Part shown: piece by piece, positions 36,235 to 44,634 of the stretch
How the letters are laid out: the number at the start of each line of letters is the position of its first letter
Numbering within the stretch: position 1 is the first letter of the stretch
Source of the DNA: Paraglaciecola arctica BSs20135
GTDB taxonomy: Bacteria > Pseudomonadota > Gammaproteobacteria > Enterobacterales > Alteromonadaceae
Direction: 5' to 3'
Length of the DNA stretch: 64,000 bases
Assembly (NCBI RefSeq): GCF_000314995.1
Contig: NZ_BAEO01000021.1
Span: 1-64,000, forward strand
Position numbers and translations under genes: made by a program
Notes under the pieces: generated by a model
Seen by the model: the letters and a program-made list of their open reading frames with translations, nothing else
Database searches by the model: none
Told to the model about the DNA's origin: nothing

Positions 36235-37560
36235 ATGAAAAAGTTAATTTTAAGAACAAAAATCTGTGCAGCCGCAATGAGCATTTCGAGTTTAATAGCG
36301 TCGCCTGCTTTGGCATTAGATGAGGTTATTCAGGCGTCATTTTTTCCATATGCAAACAGTAAACCTGCATTTGATGGTTTGTCGGTAGGGCTTGTCATTG
36401 ATCAGTCTAATGTTGCTGAGTTTAAAGACATTATTGATCCTGCGTTCTACTCTTTTATTGAAAAAGGGTGGACATCTATAACTGTGGGAGATACATCATC
36501 CTTGGAGCTACATCAAAGCTATATCGATGCAAGTGCGAAAGGATACGGTAATGTACAGCTGGGTAAGGAGACTGGTGAAATTATTGGTTGGCAAGCAGGT
36601 AGACCTTTCCCTGCAGAGCCTAGTAATGAAGATGCTCGTGCTGGTGAAAAACTGGCTTGGAATTATAAGTATGGCTATAACTGGGGAGATAGTGCTGCAA
36701 TTTCACCTTTTTATTGGAAATATAAAAATATGGAATCTGCAAAGGTTGAGCGCACTATTAAATTCAACTTTCACTTTCTTAATTTCAAGGGGCGGGTCAT
36801 ACAACAACCCACACCTGAAATTATTCCTAATCCATCGGATCTTTTCCGTTCTATTTACGTTCAAGTATTAGCACCGGATGATGTGCGAAATACGCAATTA
36901 TTAATCCATCGCGCCGCAGACGATTTAAAACGCGATAATTCGTGGCTGTATCTTGGTTTTCAGCGAAGGGTAAGACGCTTAGCTACTGGACAGGTTACAG
37001 ACGCTTTTCTTGGGTCTGATTTAATGATAGAAGACTTTGAAGGTTATAACGGTCGAATTTCTGATATGAACTGGAAATATAAAAGCACTCGTTACATGTT
37101 AATGCCATTCTTCAATCACAATGATTTAACCCTAGATAATGAAACACATGAAGACGAAGATGGTTATAAAGTTGTAGCATTTAGCGGCAAAGGTGATTGT
37201 TTCCCAAATATTACTTGGCAATTACGTAAGGTCTATGAAGTAGAAGCAATGCCAGTAAATGAATCACATCCTTTGTCTAAACGTGTACATTTTATGGATG
37301 CACAAACGTTCACTATTCCCAGAACAGTCTCATATGATCGTAAAGGTACTATGTGGAAAACATTTACAATTGGGCAAACACATCCTGACCATCATTTACC
37401 CGCAAACAAAGGGTCTGGGGTGTCTATTGATGATGCTTTTAGTATGATCGACGTACAAGCTAATCATTGTACAACCGGCCAGTTTAAAGGCCAAGTCGAC
37501 CCAGAACTATCTCCTCCCAGCATGTTTAGTGTACAGCACTTAAGGGCCACTGGTAGCTAA
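36235..37560 (+). CDS. DUF1329 periplasmic protein (LolB-like)
   Basis: A 441-residue protein with a signal peptide (SISSLIASPALA-L) and the DUF1329 hallmarks: YINLDASGKG-like segment SYIDASAKGYGNVQL, WQAGRPFP (residues 118-125), LGFQRRVRRLATGQVTDAFLGSD (near 237-259) and a C-terminal RTVSYDRKGTMWKTF. The fold is thought to resemble the lipoprotein carriers LolA/LolB, so it may shuttle a lipid-like ligand between the RND permease and the DUF1302 barrel. Last gene of the operon, 14 bp behind DUF1302 with an AGAGGA ribosome site. Confidence 0.85.
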   Translation: MKKLILRTKICAAAMSISSLIASPALALDEVIQASFFPYANSKPAFDGLSVGLVIDQSNVAEFKDIIDPAFYSFIEKGWTSITVGDTSSLELHQSYIDASAKGYGNVQLGKETGEIIGWQAGRPFPAEPSNEDARAGEKLAWNYKYGYNWGDSAAISPFYWKYKNMESAKVERTIKFNFHFLNFKGRVIQQPTPEIIPNPSDLFRSIYVQVLAPDDVRNTQLLIHRAADDLKRDNSWLYLGFQRRVRRLATGQVTDAFLGSDLMIEDFEGYNGRISDMNWKYKSTRYMLMPFFNHNDLTLDNETHEDEDGYKVVAFSGKGDCFPNITWQLRKVYEVEAMPVNESHPLSKRVHFMDAQTFTIPRTVSYDRKGTMWKTFTIGQTHPDHHLPANKGSGVSIDDAFSMIDVQANHCTTGQFKGQVDPELSPPSMFSVQHLRATGS

Positions 37561-37569
37561 TCTCGACCA

Positions 37570-37600
37570 CAGGGGCTTGCCTGTAAATAGGCAGCCCCTG
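37570..37600. terminator. Hairpin between convergent operons
   Basis: CAGGGGC + TGCCT arms (37570-37582) pair with AGGCA + GCCCCTG (37589-37600), one T bulged. It lies 10 bp after the DUF1329 stop and 95 bp from the convergent GntR gene. No T-run, so termination efficiency is uncertain. Confidence 0.55.
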
Positions 37601-37694
37601 CTTACGATATTTAACAATGGTAGTTACAGAAAAATCTGTTACAGGTTCCCATCGAACTGCGTAGATCTTGCTTTTCTAGTAAAAATAATAAAAT

Positions 37695-38435
37695 TTATTT
37701 ATTTAAACTTAAAAAATGTTTCGTATTTTGACCCAGGATCTCAGTGACAATTTTATATGCGCTATCTGCTTTACCGCTAGCAATTGCCCAAGCTAATTCT
37801 TGGTGGTGCTCTAAATCTAATTCAATTTCTTCATTAGTTTGCTCTTGACCTAATCTCACATGCGCTTTTAGGTAAGTGGAAACTGCTGTTTTGAATTGAC
37901 TTAATATAGGATTGTGAGATGCCATCAGAATGAGGGAATGAAATAAAATGTCTGCTTCTAATCGTTTATCGTGATTATCTTTATTCACTTTCATTTGCTC
38001 GAATGCGCTCATTATATTGGCAATATCTTCTCTGGTTGCTCTTTCTGCTGCCAATCTTGCTGCTTCAGGTTCGATTATTCGCCTTACCTCTATTAAATCC
38101 ACCATAAAGGCTTCGGTCGCAATATCTGGATCTGCATGCCAGCCTAAGACCTGTTGATCTAACATATTCCATTGTGTACGAGGTGCAACTTTGGTTCCGC
38201 TTCGAGGACTTGTTGTTAAAAATCCTATTGCAGACAGTATTTTTACTGCTTCACGTAATGCATTACGTCCAACACCCAACATTGCGGATAATTCTGCTTC
38301 TATAGGTAATGTCTCACCTTCTTTATATTCATTAGCAGAAATTTTCTTACCTAATGTTTCAACAACATGTTTGGCTTGGCCTCTTGGTATTGGGAGCCCT
38401 GTGGTTTTTACATTCCCTTTCACATGATCCGTCAT
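37695..38435 (-). CDS. FadR-type GntR regulator with FCD domain
   Basis: A 246-residue regulator: winged HTH (EAELSAMLGVGRNALREAVKI, about residues 46-66, continuing SPRSGTKVAP) and an all-alpha FCD domain (about 95-235) containing the metal-type positions of this group. Of the sugar-acid/organic-acid FadR subfamily (UxuR, DgoR, LldR relatives). Divergent from the oxidoreductase operon; the 281-bp gap holds two exact and one degenerate TNRTGGGATTA motif, and the same motif occurs in front of the SDR, permease/gluconokinase and TonB-receptor genes 10-19 kb away. It is therefore the best candidate for the regulator of the whole right half of the window. The ligand is unknown. Confidence 0.88.
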   Translation of the reverse strand: MTDHVKGNVKTTGLPIPRGQAKHVVETLGKKISANEYKEGETLPIEAELSAMLGVGRNALREAVKILSAIGFLTTSPRSGTKVAPRTQWNMLDQQVLGWHADPDIATEAFMVDLIEVRRIIEPEAARLAAERATREDIANIMSAFEQMKVNKDNHDKRLEADILFHSLILMASHNPILSQFKTAVSTYLKAHVRLGQEQTNEEIELDLEHHQELAWAIASGKADSAYKIVTEILGQNTKHFLSLNK

Positions 38436-38521
38436 TTTTTACTTCTTTTTCTTAGTCACTAATGATCACATTGTAACTAACTATATGTTTTGTGTCATTA
38501 ACATTGAAAAATAATCATTAT

Positions 38522-38532
38522 TGGTGGGATTA
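38522..38532 (+). promoter_or_regulatory. FadR-type operator, copy 1
   Basis: TGGTGGGATTA, exact match to the repeated motif TNRTGGGATTA (compare the subfamily format TNGTNNNACNA), in the gap between the GntR gene and the oxidoreductase operon. Confidence 0.6.
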
Positions 38533-38615
38533 ATTGGGGTTTTATTTTATGTGTTCATACTATAACTACTGTTTTGATTAGGTTTATTTAATTATTAATT
38601 TATACCGTTGACCAT

Positions 38616-38626
38616 TAATGGGATTA
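38616..38626 (+). promoter_or_regulatory. FadR-type operator, copy 2
   Basis: TAATGGGATTA, a perfect palindrome around GGG, 91 bp before the oxidoreductase ATG. A degenerate copy AGGTGGGGTTA follows at 38650-38660. Confidence 0.62.
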
Positions 38627-38716
38627 TTGATAATATCTTTAAATCTTATAGGTGGGGTTAATTGATTGCTTTGTAGCTCTAACCTCATTAACAATTATTG
38701 AAGAAGGGTTGCAAGT

Positions 38717-40300
38717 ATGGCTGATTATGATGTGATTATAGCTGGAGGAGGCCACAATGGCCTGATTTGTGCGTCTTTACTGGTTCAGAACGGATTGAAG
38801 GTCTGTGTCGTTGAAAGAAATGACTGGGTCGGCGGCGGTGTGTTAACTCGTGAACTTACCAAGCCTGGATTTAAACATGATCAGTTTGGTTCCTCACATG
38901 TATGGATCCATTTAAACCCTGATTTTCAAAAATTACGACCTGAACTTGAAAAGCATGGCCTTAAGTATATTTACTCAGATGATCACATTACTGGTCACCC
39001 AAATAAAACAGCTGGACAAGGAATTATTGTCTATAAAGATGTCGATAAAACTTGTGACACTATAGCTGAATATTCTAAAAAAGATGCACAGCGCTACCGT
39101 GAAATTTATGAGGAGTTTGGTGAAATTCAAGATGGTGTTGTGAAAAGCATGTTTTCACCACCAGCGCCTCCAAGCTATTTATATCAAGGTCTTGAAAATA
39201 ACCCTGAAGGTTTAAAAAGGCTAAGAGATTATCAACTCAGTTCACGTCAATTTACCTTAGAAAATTTTGATGATGATCATGTTCGTGCATTTATTCTTGG
39301 CTGGGCAATGGCACCGCAAACATTACCAGACCAATTAGGCACCGCAGCTGCATTTTCGGTGATGATCCCAAGTATTCATTACTTTGGGCAATCAATTCCT
39401 GAAGGTGGTAGTGGCATGCTTTCAGAATCAATGAAATCTTATATTGAAGCTCAAGGTAGTACGGTATTAACCGGTGCTACTGTTAAAAAATTCATAGTAG
39501 AAAACGGCGAGTGTGTAGGTTTAAAACTCACAGATGGCAGAGATATTACTGCTAGCCGGGCTGTGGTTAGTGCTCTTGATCCCTTCCAAACCTATCTAGA
39601 TGGCTTTGATGATGATGAGTTGCCTAGTGGATTTAAACAAATGGTCCGTAACTTCAAATTTGGCGATATCACCATTGCGCGAGTGCATTATGCATTAGAT
39701 GAAGCACCAAAATTTAAAAATGGTAGCGAAATGGATAAAACCGCATTTCAGCGGATTTTTGGCAGTGTTGCTGATATCGATAAACAGTATCAAGAAATTG
39801 CTGCTGGCCTAGCACCTACAGATCCATTTTTATGGACAGCTGCTTGGAGTCAAATGGATCCAACACGGGCACCAGAAGGAAAACATACTTTAATTATGGA
39901 TACTTTTGTTCCGGTAGATTTGGCGTCTGGAGATGATTGGGAAAAGCTAGCTCCTGACTATTGTAGTGACGTACTTTTAAAGCAGTTACGTAATTACACC
40001 ACAAATATGGAAGATGACAATATCCTTGGAGAGTATGTTGAATCAGGACCAACGCTAGCGCGTGCAAACCTTTCATTCAACCGAGGAGTCACTACTGGGG
40101 GGGAAAGGTCTCTTGCTCAAATGGGTGCATTCCGTCCATTCCCAAATTATGCCGAATATCGTGGTCCAATCAAAAAGTTCTATATGACCGGACCATCTTG
40201 CCATCCAGGTGGTGGTATTTGTGGAATGGGTACTATTGCGGCAAACGAGATTTTATATGATCTCGGTATTAAGCGTGAAGAAGATGATTTTGATTTTTAA
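38717..40300 (+). CDS. Phytoene-dehydrogenase-like FAD oxidoreductase
   Basis: A 527-residue flavoprotein of the CrtI/phytoene desaturase-like amine-oxidase superfamily. The N-terminus carries the dinucleotide-binding fold DVIIAGGGHNGLICASLL with the following acidic VVERNDWVGGG, and the C-terminus the second FAD contact (SCHPGGGICGMGTIAANEIL). The carotenoid enzymes share this layout, but no other carotenoid gene is present. The neighbours (C-N hydrolase, ThDP enzyme, aminotransferase, aldehyde dehydrogenase) suggest oxidation of a small amine or alicyclic substrate. An AAGGG site precedes the ATG; the leader contains the FadR-type operators. First gene of its operon. Confidence 0.82.
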   Translation: MADYDVIIAGGGHNGLICASLLVQNGLKVCVVERNDWVGGGVLTRELTKPGFKHDQFGSSHVWIHLNPDFQKLRPELEKHGLKYIYSDDHITGHPNKTAGQGIIVYKDVDKTCDTIAEYSKKDAQRYREIYEEFGEIQDGVVKSMFSPPAPPSYLYQGLENNPEGLKRLRDYQLSSRQFTLENFDDDHVRAFILGWAMAPQTLPDQLGTAAAFSVMIPSIHYFGQSIPEGGSGMLSESMKSYIEAQGSTVLTGATVKKFIVENGECVGLKLTDGRDITASRAVVSALDPFQTYLDGFDDDELPSGFKQMVRNFKFGDITIARVHYALDEAPKFKNGSEMDKTAFQRIFGSVADIDKQYQEIAAGLAPTDPFLWTAAWSQMDPTRAPEGKHTLIMDTFVPVDLASGDDWEKLAPDYCSDVLLKQLRNYTTNMEDDNILGEYVESGPTLARANLSFNRGVTTGGERSLAQMGAFRPFPNYAEYRGPIKKFYMTGPSCHPGGGICGMGTIAANEILYDLGIKREEDDFDF

Positions 40301-40332
40301 CAGACAATTGGCAAATTTTGAGGAATGAAATA

Positions 40333-41490
40333 ATGGCTAGAAAAAAAGTAGAACCTTATACGGCATTGATAATACAGCCAGAAGTAACAGTCGTTGATGA
40401 TAGAGCCGGGATTCAAATCAACCTAGATAGGATTAAAAACCTTATTCATTTTGGCGTTGGATATCACTGGGAAATACCAGTAAAACTGGTGATTTTACCT
40501 GAATACTTTATGCAAGGCGTAGGTACTCCAGGTAAAGGCGAAACTAAAATTAAAGACGCAATGAAAAGAGCCGTAACAATTCCTGGGCCTGAAATTGATC
40601 AACTAGGTGAAATTGCCAAAGAATATGGTTTGTATATTTGTGGTGGTGGCGTGGTAGAGGAAGTCAAAGAATTTCCTGGCCGTTGGTTCAACACTAACTT
40701 TATTGTTGGTCCTTGTGGCAACGTGGTACTTAAGTATCACAAATGGCATATCAATGCATCATTAGGGCTTGGTACAAGTCCACATGATATGTTTGATGAA
40801 TATTGTGAGCACTTTGGCGGTAGTATTAAAGATCTATTTCCTGTTATTGATACTGAAATTGGGAAATTAGGCACCATGACTTGTCATGATGGTTGTACAC
40901 CTGAAGTAAGTCGTGCATTAGGTTATAACGGTGCAGAAGTTATTTGTCATCCGGGTGCAATACAAGAATTTGAAGGTGTTTCAGAGCCATGGGATTTTTG
41001 GAAGTTTACTCGTCGTACTCGTGCACATGACAATATGTGTTACCTATTTGGAGCTAACTGGGGCAGTGTAAATTATGAATACTACCCTAAAGCTTTTTGC
41101 CCTGGTCATTCCTTTGGTATTGATTATAAAGGCGTAATGATGGCTGAAGCACCATATCCAAGTGAACAGGTTCTAGCTGTGACGGTCGATATTGAAGCGT
41201 TGCGTCATTACCGTACTAAGATCAACCACAATAATTGGATTGATGTTCGAACAGAAGGCTTCAGGGAAATGTATACCAATCCCATTTATCCAGCGAATCG
41301 TTTTCCATCTGGAAAGCCGCCTACAGCACTTGTAGAAAAAATTACTGTTTGTAAAGAAGTATTCGATGACTTGTATGCAAGAGGCCAATTCACACCTCCA
41401 TTTGGCTATGAACCGGAAGATATCTCAGAATTATTACAATCCCGAATTGACTATGCTCAGGAAACAGGTCGATTAAAGAAGAGTAAATAA
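40333..41490 (+). CDS. Nitrilase-superfamily C-N hydrolase
   Basis: A 385-residue carbon-nitrogen hydrolase. The Glu-Lys-Cys triad is visible: Glu in ILPEYFMQG, Lys in KYHKWHI and Cys in GTMTCHDGCTPEVSRAL. Length and the extended C-terminus suggest an aliphatic amidase/formamidase-like branch rather than a true nitrilase. The ATG at 40333 follows GAGGAATG; an upstream frame start at 40318 lacks a site. It lies 32 bp after the oxidoreductase gene and just before a small membrane protein gene. Probably releases ammonia from an amide produced in this pathway; the substrate is unknown. Confidence 0.82.
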   Translation: MARKKVEPYTALIIQPEVTVVDDRAGIQINLDRIKNLIHFGVGYHWEIPVKLVILPEYFMQGVGTPGKGETKIKDAMKRAVTIPGPEIDQLGEIAKEYGLYICGGGVVEEVKEFPGRWFNTNFIVGPCGNVVLKYHKWHINASLGLGTSPHDMFDEYCEHFGGSIKDLFPVIDTEIGKLGTMTCHDGCTPEVSRALGYNGAEVICHPGAIQEFEGVSEPWDFWKFTRRTRAHDNMCYLFGANWGSVNYEYYPKAFCPGHSFGIDYKGVMMAEAPYPSEQVLAVTVDIEALRHYRTKINHNNWIDVRTEGFREMYTNPIYPANRFPSGKPPTALVEKITVCKEVFDDLYARGQFTPPFGYEPEDISELLQSRIDYAQETGRLKKSK

Positions 41491-41494
41491 TATT

Positions 41495-41749
41495 ATGAAA
41501 GTTATCAGTAAACTGGCAGATATTGATTTTGAATTCGGTCACTTTGAATATAAGAAAGATCATCTCATTATCCACAGCCATAAAGATTCGAAGATGCAAA
41601 GTAAGGTTTATGTTAGCCCAAATGATGTAGTCAGTGCTCTTGGTAAGGCATTCAAAGTGCCTATGTTTTGGGCTTACATCGTTTTCTTTCCATTTTTTTT
41701 AATTCGCTATCGCAAGCGCCATGCCGCTAAACGAGCAGCAAAAAAGTAA
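41495..41749 (+). CDS. Small membrane protein, unknown
   Basis: An 84-residue protein with an N-terminal polar beta-like half, one hydrophobic segment at about residues 57-70 (MFWAYIVFFPFFLI) and a strongly basic end (RYRKRHAAKRAAKK) that should stay in the cytoplasm. It begins 4 bp after the hydrolase stop and ends 11 bp before the ThDP enzyme, so it belongs to the operon. I know no family. Its tight embedding argues for a real gene, perhaps a membrane anchor or accessory factor for a neighbour. Confidence 0.65.
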   Translation: MKVISKLADIDFEFGHFEYKKDHLIIHSHKDSKMQSKVYVSPNDVVSALGKAFKVPMFWAYIVFFPFFLIRYRKRHAAKRAAKK

Positions 41750-41760
41750 GGTAATAAATA

Positions 41761-43401
41761 ATGACAAAAATGACAGGCGCAGTTGCCATCATAAAATCAC
41801 TTAAGCTGAACGGTGTCGATACTGTTTTTGGGCTACCTGGAGGTCAGTTAGATCACCTTTTCGATGCTATGTACCATGAAGGTGATGACATTCGTCTTAT
41901 TCATAGTCGCCATGAGCAAGGTGTTGCTTATATGGCTTATGGCTACGCAAAATCAACAGGTAAAGTTGGGGTGTATACCGTTGTTCCTGGCCCAGGATTG
42001 TTAAACTCTACTGGTGCATTGTGTACTGCATGGGGTAACTATAGTCCGGTACTTTGTATTTCTGGGCAAATTGCATCAACAGGCATTGGTAAAGGTTACG
42101 GTGATCTGCATGAAATTGATGATCAGCTTGGCATGATTAGCAATATAACTAAATGGCAATCACCTATTAATCACCCATCTGATGCGCCTGAAGTCATTGC
42201 AGAGTCATTTAAGCAATTAACGACTGGATGCCCACAGCCAGTGGCCATTGAAATGCCGATGGATATGATGGGACTTGAAACAGAAGTAGGCTTAATACCT
42301 GCTGTTGTACATGATAAAAAACCGGTAGATAGAGACTTAATTGAGTCTGCGGTAAGTATCTTAAAACATGCTAAAAAGCCAATGATTGTAGTCGGCTCTG
42401 GAGCGTTGGAATGCAGTGAGCTAGTTCTTGAAATCGCAAAACGTTTGCAAGCTCCTGTCATGGCATGTCGTAGTGGTAAAGGGATTGTTTCTAGTGAGCA
42501 TTATTTAAGCGCCAACTTCCCAATGGGACATCGATTGTGGGGCGAAGCAGATGCTGTGCTTGCTATAGGTACTCGTTTACATTGGCCACTTGTTATGTGG
42601 GGAACTGATGATGAGCAAAAAATTATCAGAGTCGATATCGATGCTAAACAAATTACACGGATCACTGTACCAGAAGTGGGTATTGTTGGTGATTCAGGGG
42701 TTGTTCTTGATGTAATGAAGCAACTTATTGAACAAGATAACCATCAAGCAACGTCACGAGAAGCTGAATTAACTGAACTTAAATCTGCTGTAGATGCTGA
42801 AATCCGAGAAAAAGTTGGTCCACAAATGGCTTACTTGGATGTTATACGTGAGGAGTTACCTCGTGATGGTATTTTTGTCGATGAAGTGACACAAACTGGC
42901 TTTGTATCTTGGTACGGCTTTCCAGTTTATAAGCCTCGTCAACACATAAGCGCGGGTTATCAAGGTACATTGGGCTATGGCTATGCAACAGCGCTAGGTG
43001 TTATGGCCGGTAATATGGATAAAAGGGTTATTCAAATTAGTGGTGATGGTGGCTTTATGTTTAACGTACAAGAACTATCCACGGCTGTTCAATATAAATT
43101 GCCATTGGTTACAATTGTTTTTAATGACGGTAGATTTACTAATGTACAGCGTCAACAAAAAGAATGGTTTGATGGTCGAATCATCTGCTCAGATCTTCAT
43201 AATCCTGATTTTGTTAAGTTAGCTGAAAGCTTTGGTGCAGCAGGGTATTTAGCCACAGATCCAGAATCAATGAGAACCGCCATTCAAAAAGCCTTTGCAC
43301 AGGATGGTCCTGCAATAATAGAAGTGAAACTTAATGAGTTCTTCCCTGCACCTTGGCCATTTTTGATGATGCCACAAAATAGAAAAGAAGTTTGTAAATA
43401 A
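41761..43401 (+). CDS. Thiamine diphosphate enzyme, acetolactate-synthase-like
   Basis: A 546-residue ThDP enzyme with the three-domain AHAS/benzoylformate-decarboxylase layout: catalytic Glu52 (SRHEQGVAY), central domain (about 190-325) and the ThDP/Mg motif GDGG at 428-431 ending with Asn455 in VFNDGRF. It lacks an adjoining small subunit and is not in a branched-chain amino-acid locus, so a catabolic 2-oxo-acid decarboxylase or C-C lyase is likelier than acetolactate synthase. With an aminotransferase and aldehyde dehydrogenase downstream it could take an amino acid via its 2-oxo acid to an aldehyde. Start 41761 follows AAGGTAA. Confidence 0.82.
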   Translation: MTKMTGAVAIIKSLKLNGVDTVFGLPGGQLDHLFDAMYHEGDDIRLIHSRHEQGVAYMAYGYAKSTGKVGVYTVVPGPGLLNSTGALCTAWGNYSPVLCISGQIASTGIGKGYGDLHEIDDQLGMISNITKWQSPINHPSDAPEVIAESFKQLTTGCPQPVAIEMPMDMMGLETEVGLIPAVVHDKKPVDRDLIESAVSILKHAKKPMIVVGSGALECSELVLEIAKRLQAPVMACRSGKGIVSSEHYLSANFPMGHRLWGEADAVLAIGTRLHWPLVMWGTDDEQKIIRVDIDAKQITRITVPEVGIVGDSGVVLDVMKQLIEQDNHQATSREAELTELKSAVDAEIREKVGPQMAYLDVIREELPRDGIFVDEVTQTGFVSWYGFPVYKPRQHISAGYQGTLGYGYATALGVMAGNMDKRVIQISGDGGFMFNVQELSTAVQYKLPLVTIVFNDGRFTNVQRQQKEWFDGRIICSDLHNPDFVKLAESFGAAGYLATDPESMRTAIQKAFAQDGPAIIEVKLNEFFPAPWPFLMMPQNRKEVCK

Positions 43402-43420
43402 GCACTTCCTAGTTTATGTG

Positions 43421-43465
43421 GTCCACTGCACAGTACTTTAAGCATTATCTTCGCTGTGCACGGAC
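43421..43465 (+). other. Intercistronic hairpin
   Basis: GTCC and TGCACAG (43421-43433) can pair with CTGTGCA and GGAC (43454-43465) in the 94-bp gap between the ThDP enzyme and aminotransferase genes. There is no T-run; it may act as an RNA-processing or stability element, or a weak attenuator. Confidence 0.35.
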
Positions 43466-43495
43466 TGCTAATCTAATTTAAAATGGATAAATACT

Positions 43496-44581
43496 ATGAC
43501 TAATCCAGTACCAAACTCCTCAATACTACGAATTAATGCCTATAAACAGGGTAAAAGTAATATCGATGGTATTAAAAATCCAATTAAGCTCTCGTCAAAT
43601 GAATCTTCCCATGGTGCATGTGAAGAAGCTTTATCTGCATTCAGGGAAACTTCATTTTCATTGAATCGTTACCCCGATGGAAATCAAACTAGCCTCAGAG
43701 AAGCAATTGCTCAAACCTTTAATCTAAACGAAAGTAAGATTATGTGTGGTAACGGATCAGAAGAATTAATTCAATTGGTTGTACGAGCATATGTGTCAGT
43801 AGGTGATGAAGCACTACTTAGTGAAAATGGCTTTATTATGAGCAATATTCATTGCCTAGCTCAAGGAGCTGAACTAGTCATTGCTCCAGAGAAAAACTTT
43901 AAGGTTGATGTCGACGCATTGTTAGCGCGAGTTACAGATAAAACGAAATTCTGTACTATTGCTAACCCAAACAACCCCACAGGTACCTATATTTCAGATG
44001 AAGAAATACGTAGATTACATGCTGGCCTTCCTAAAGATTGCATATTCTTAATAGACAATGCTTATTCAGAATATGTTGATAAAGAAGACTTTAGTGATGG
44101 GGTCGATTTAGTTGAAGAATTTGATAATGTCGTCATGACTCGGACGTTTTCGAAAATATATGGGTTATCGGCACTAAGAATCGGTTGGATGTACAGTTCT
44201 CAAGAAATACATGATCTAATTCAACGTATTAGAACACCGTTTAATGCAAATTCTCCAGCGATGGCAGCGGCAACAGCAGCAGTTAAACAGACTGGTTATG
44301 TAAACGATATTAAGCAACATAATATAAAATCATTGCAATATATTACTGATAAATTGCAACAGTTAGGTATTGAAGTTGTACCCAGTGTTGCAAATTTTTA
44401 CCTGTTAAATTTTAAAGGTGTCGAAGGAAAAATGGCTTCTGAAGCAGGCGCATTTCTGCAATCCAAAGGCATTATTCCTCGTCCTGCAGGAAATAATGAT
44501 GACTTCTTGCGAATTACCGTTGGTTTTGAAAGTGAAAACCAGGCAGTTGTTGATGCATTAACTGAATACATGAATCAATAA
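43496..44581 (+). CDS. HisC-like class I/II aminotransferase
   Basis: A 361-residue PLP enzyme of the histidinol-phosphate aminotransferase type (fold I). Clear landmarks: KLSSNES near the start (31-37), ANPNNPTGT (156-164), DNAYSEY (187-193), and the PLP lysine Lys220 in TRTFSKIYGLSALRIGW with Arg228. No other histidine genes are present, so it is a paralogue used in catabolism; HisC-like enzymes often act on aromatic amino acids or related amines. It follows the ThDP enzyme by 94 bp containing a hairpin, and precedes the aldehyde dehydrogenase. Confidence 0.85.
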   Translation: MTNPVPNSSILRINAYKQGKSNIDGIKNPIKLSSNESSHGACEEALSAFRETSFSLNRYPDGNQTSLREAIAQTFNLNESKIMCGNGSEELIQLVVRAYVSVGDEALLSENGFIMSNIHCLAQGAELVIAPEKNFKVDVDALLARVTDKTKFCTIANPNNPTGTYISDEEIRRLHAGLPKDCIFLIDNAYSEYVDKEDFSDGVDLVEEFDNVVMTRTFSKIYGLSALRIGWMYSSQEIHDLIQRIRTPFNANSPAMAAATAAVKQTGYVNDIKQHNIKSLQYITDKLQQLGIEVVPSVANFYLLNFKGVEGKMASEAGAFLQSKGIIPRPAGNNDDFLRITVGFESENQAVVDALTEYMNQ

Positions 44582-44634
44582 CCAATACCTATAATGATTT
44601 AACTTGTCTGGGATAACACAAAGGGGTAAATACA

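Noticed and set aside
38717-40300. Carotenoid biosynthesis (phytoene desaturase) reading of the CrtI-like gene
   Set aside because: No crtB, crtE or crtY is nearby, and the operon context is amide, amino-acid and aldehyde metabolism.
41761-43401. Biosynthetic acetolactate synthase (ilvB/ilvI)
   Set aside because: No small regulatory subunit gene and no branched-chain amino-acid genes adjoin it; only the general ThDP-enzyme family is supported.
43496-44581. Genuine histidine biosynthesis hisC
   Set aside because: No other his gene in the window, and the gene is embedded in a catabolic operon.
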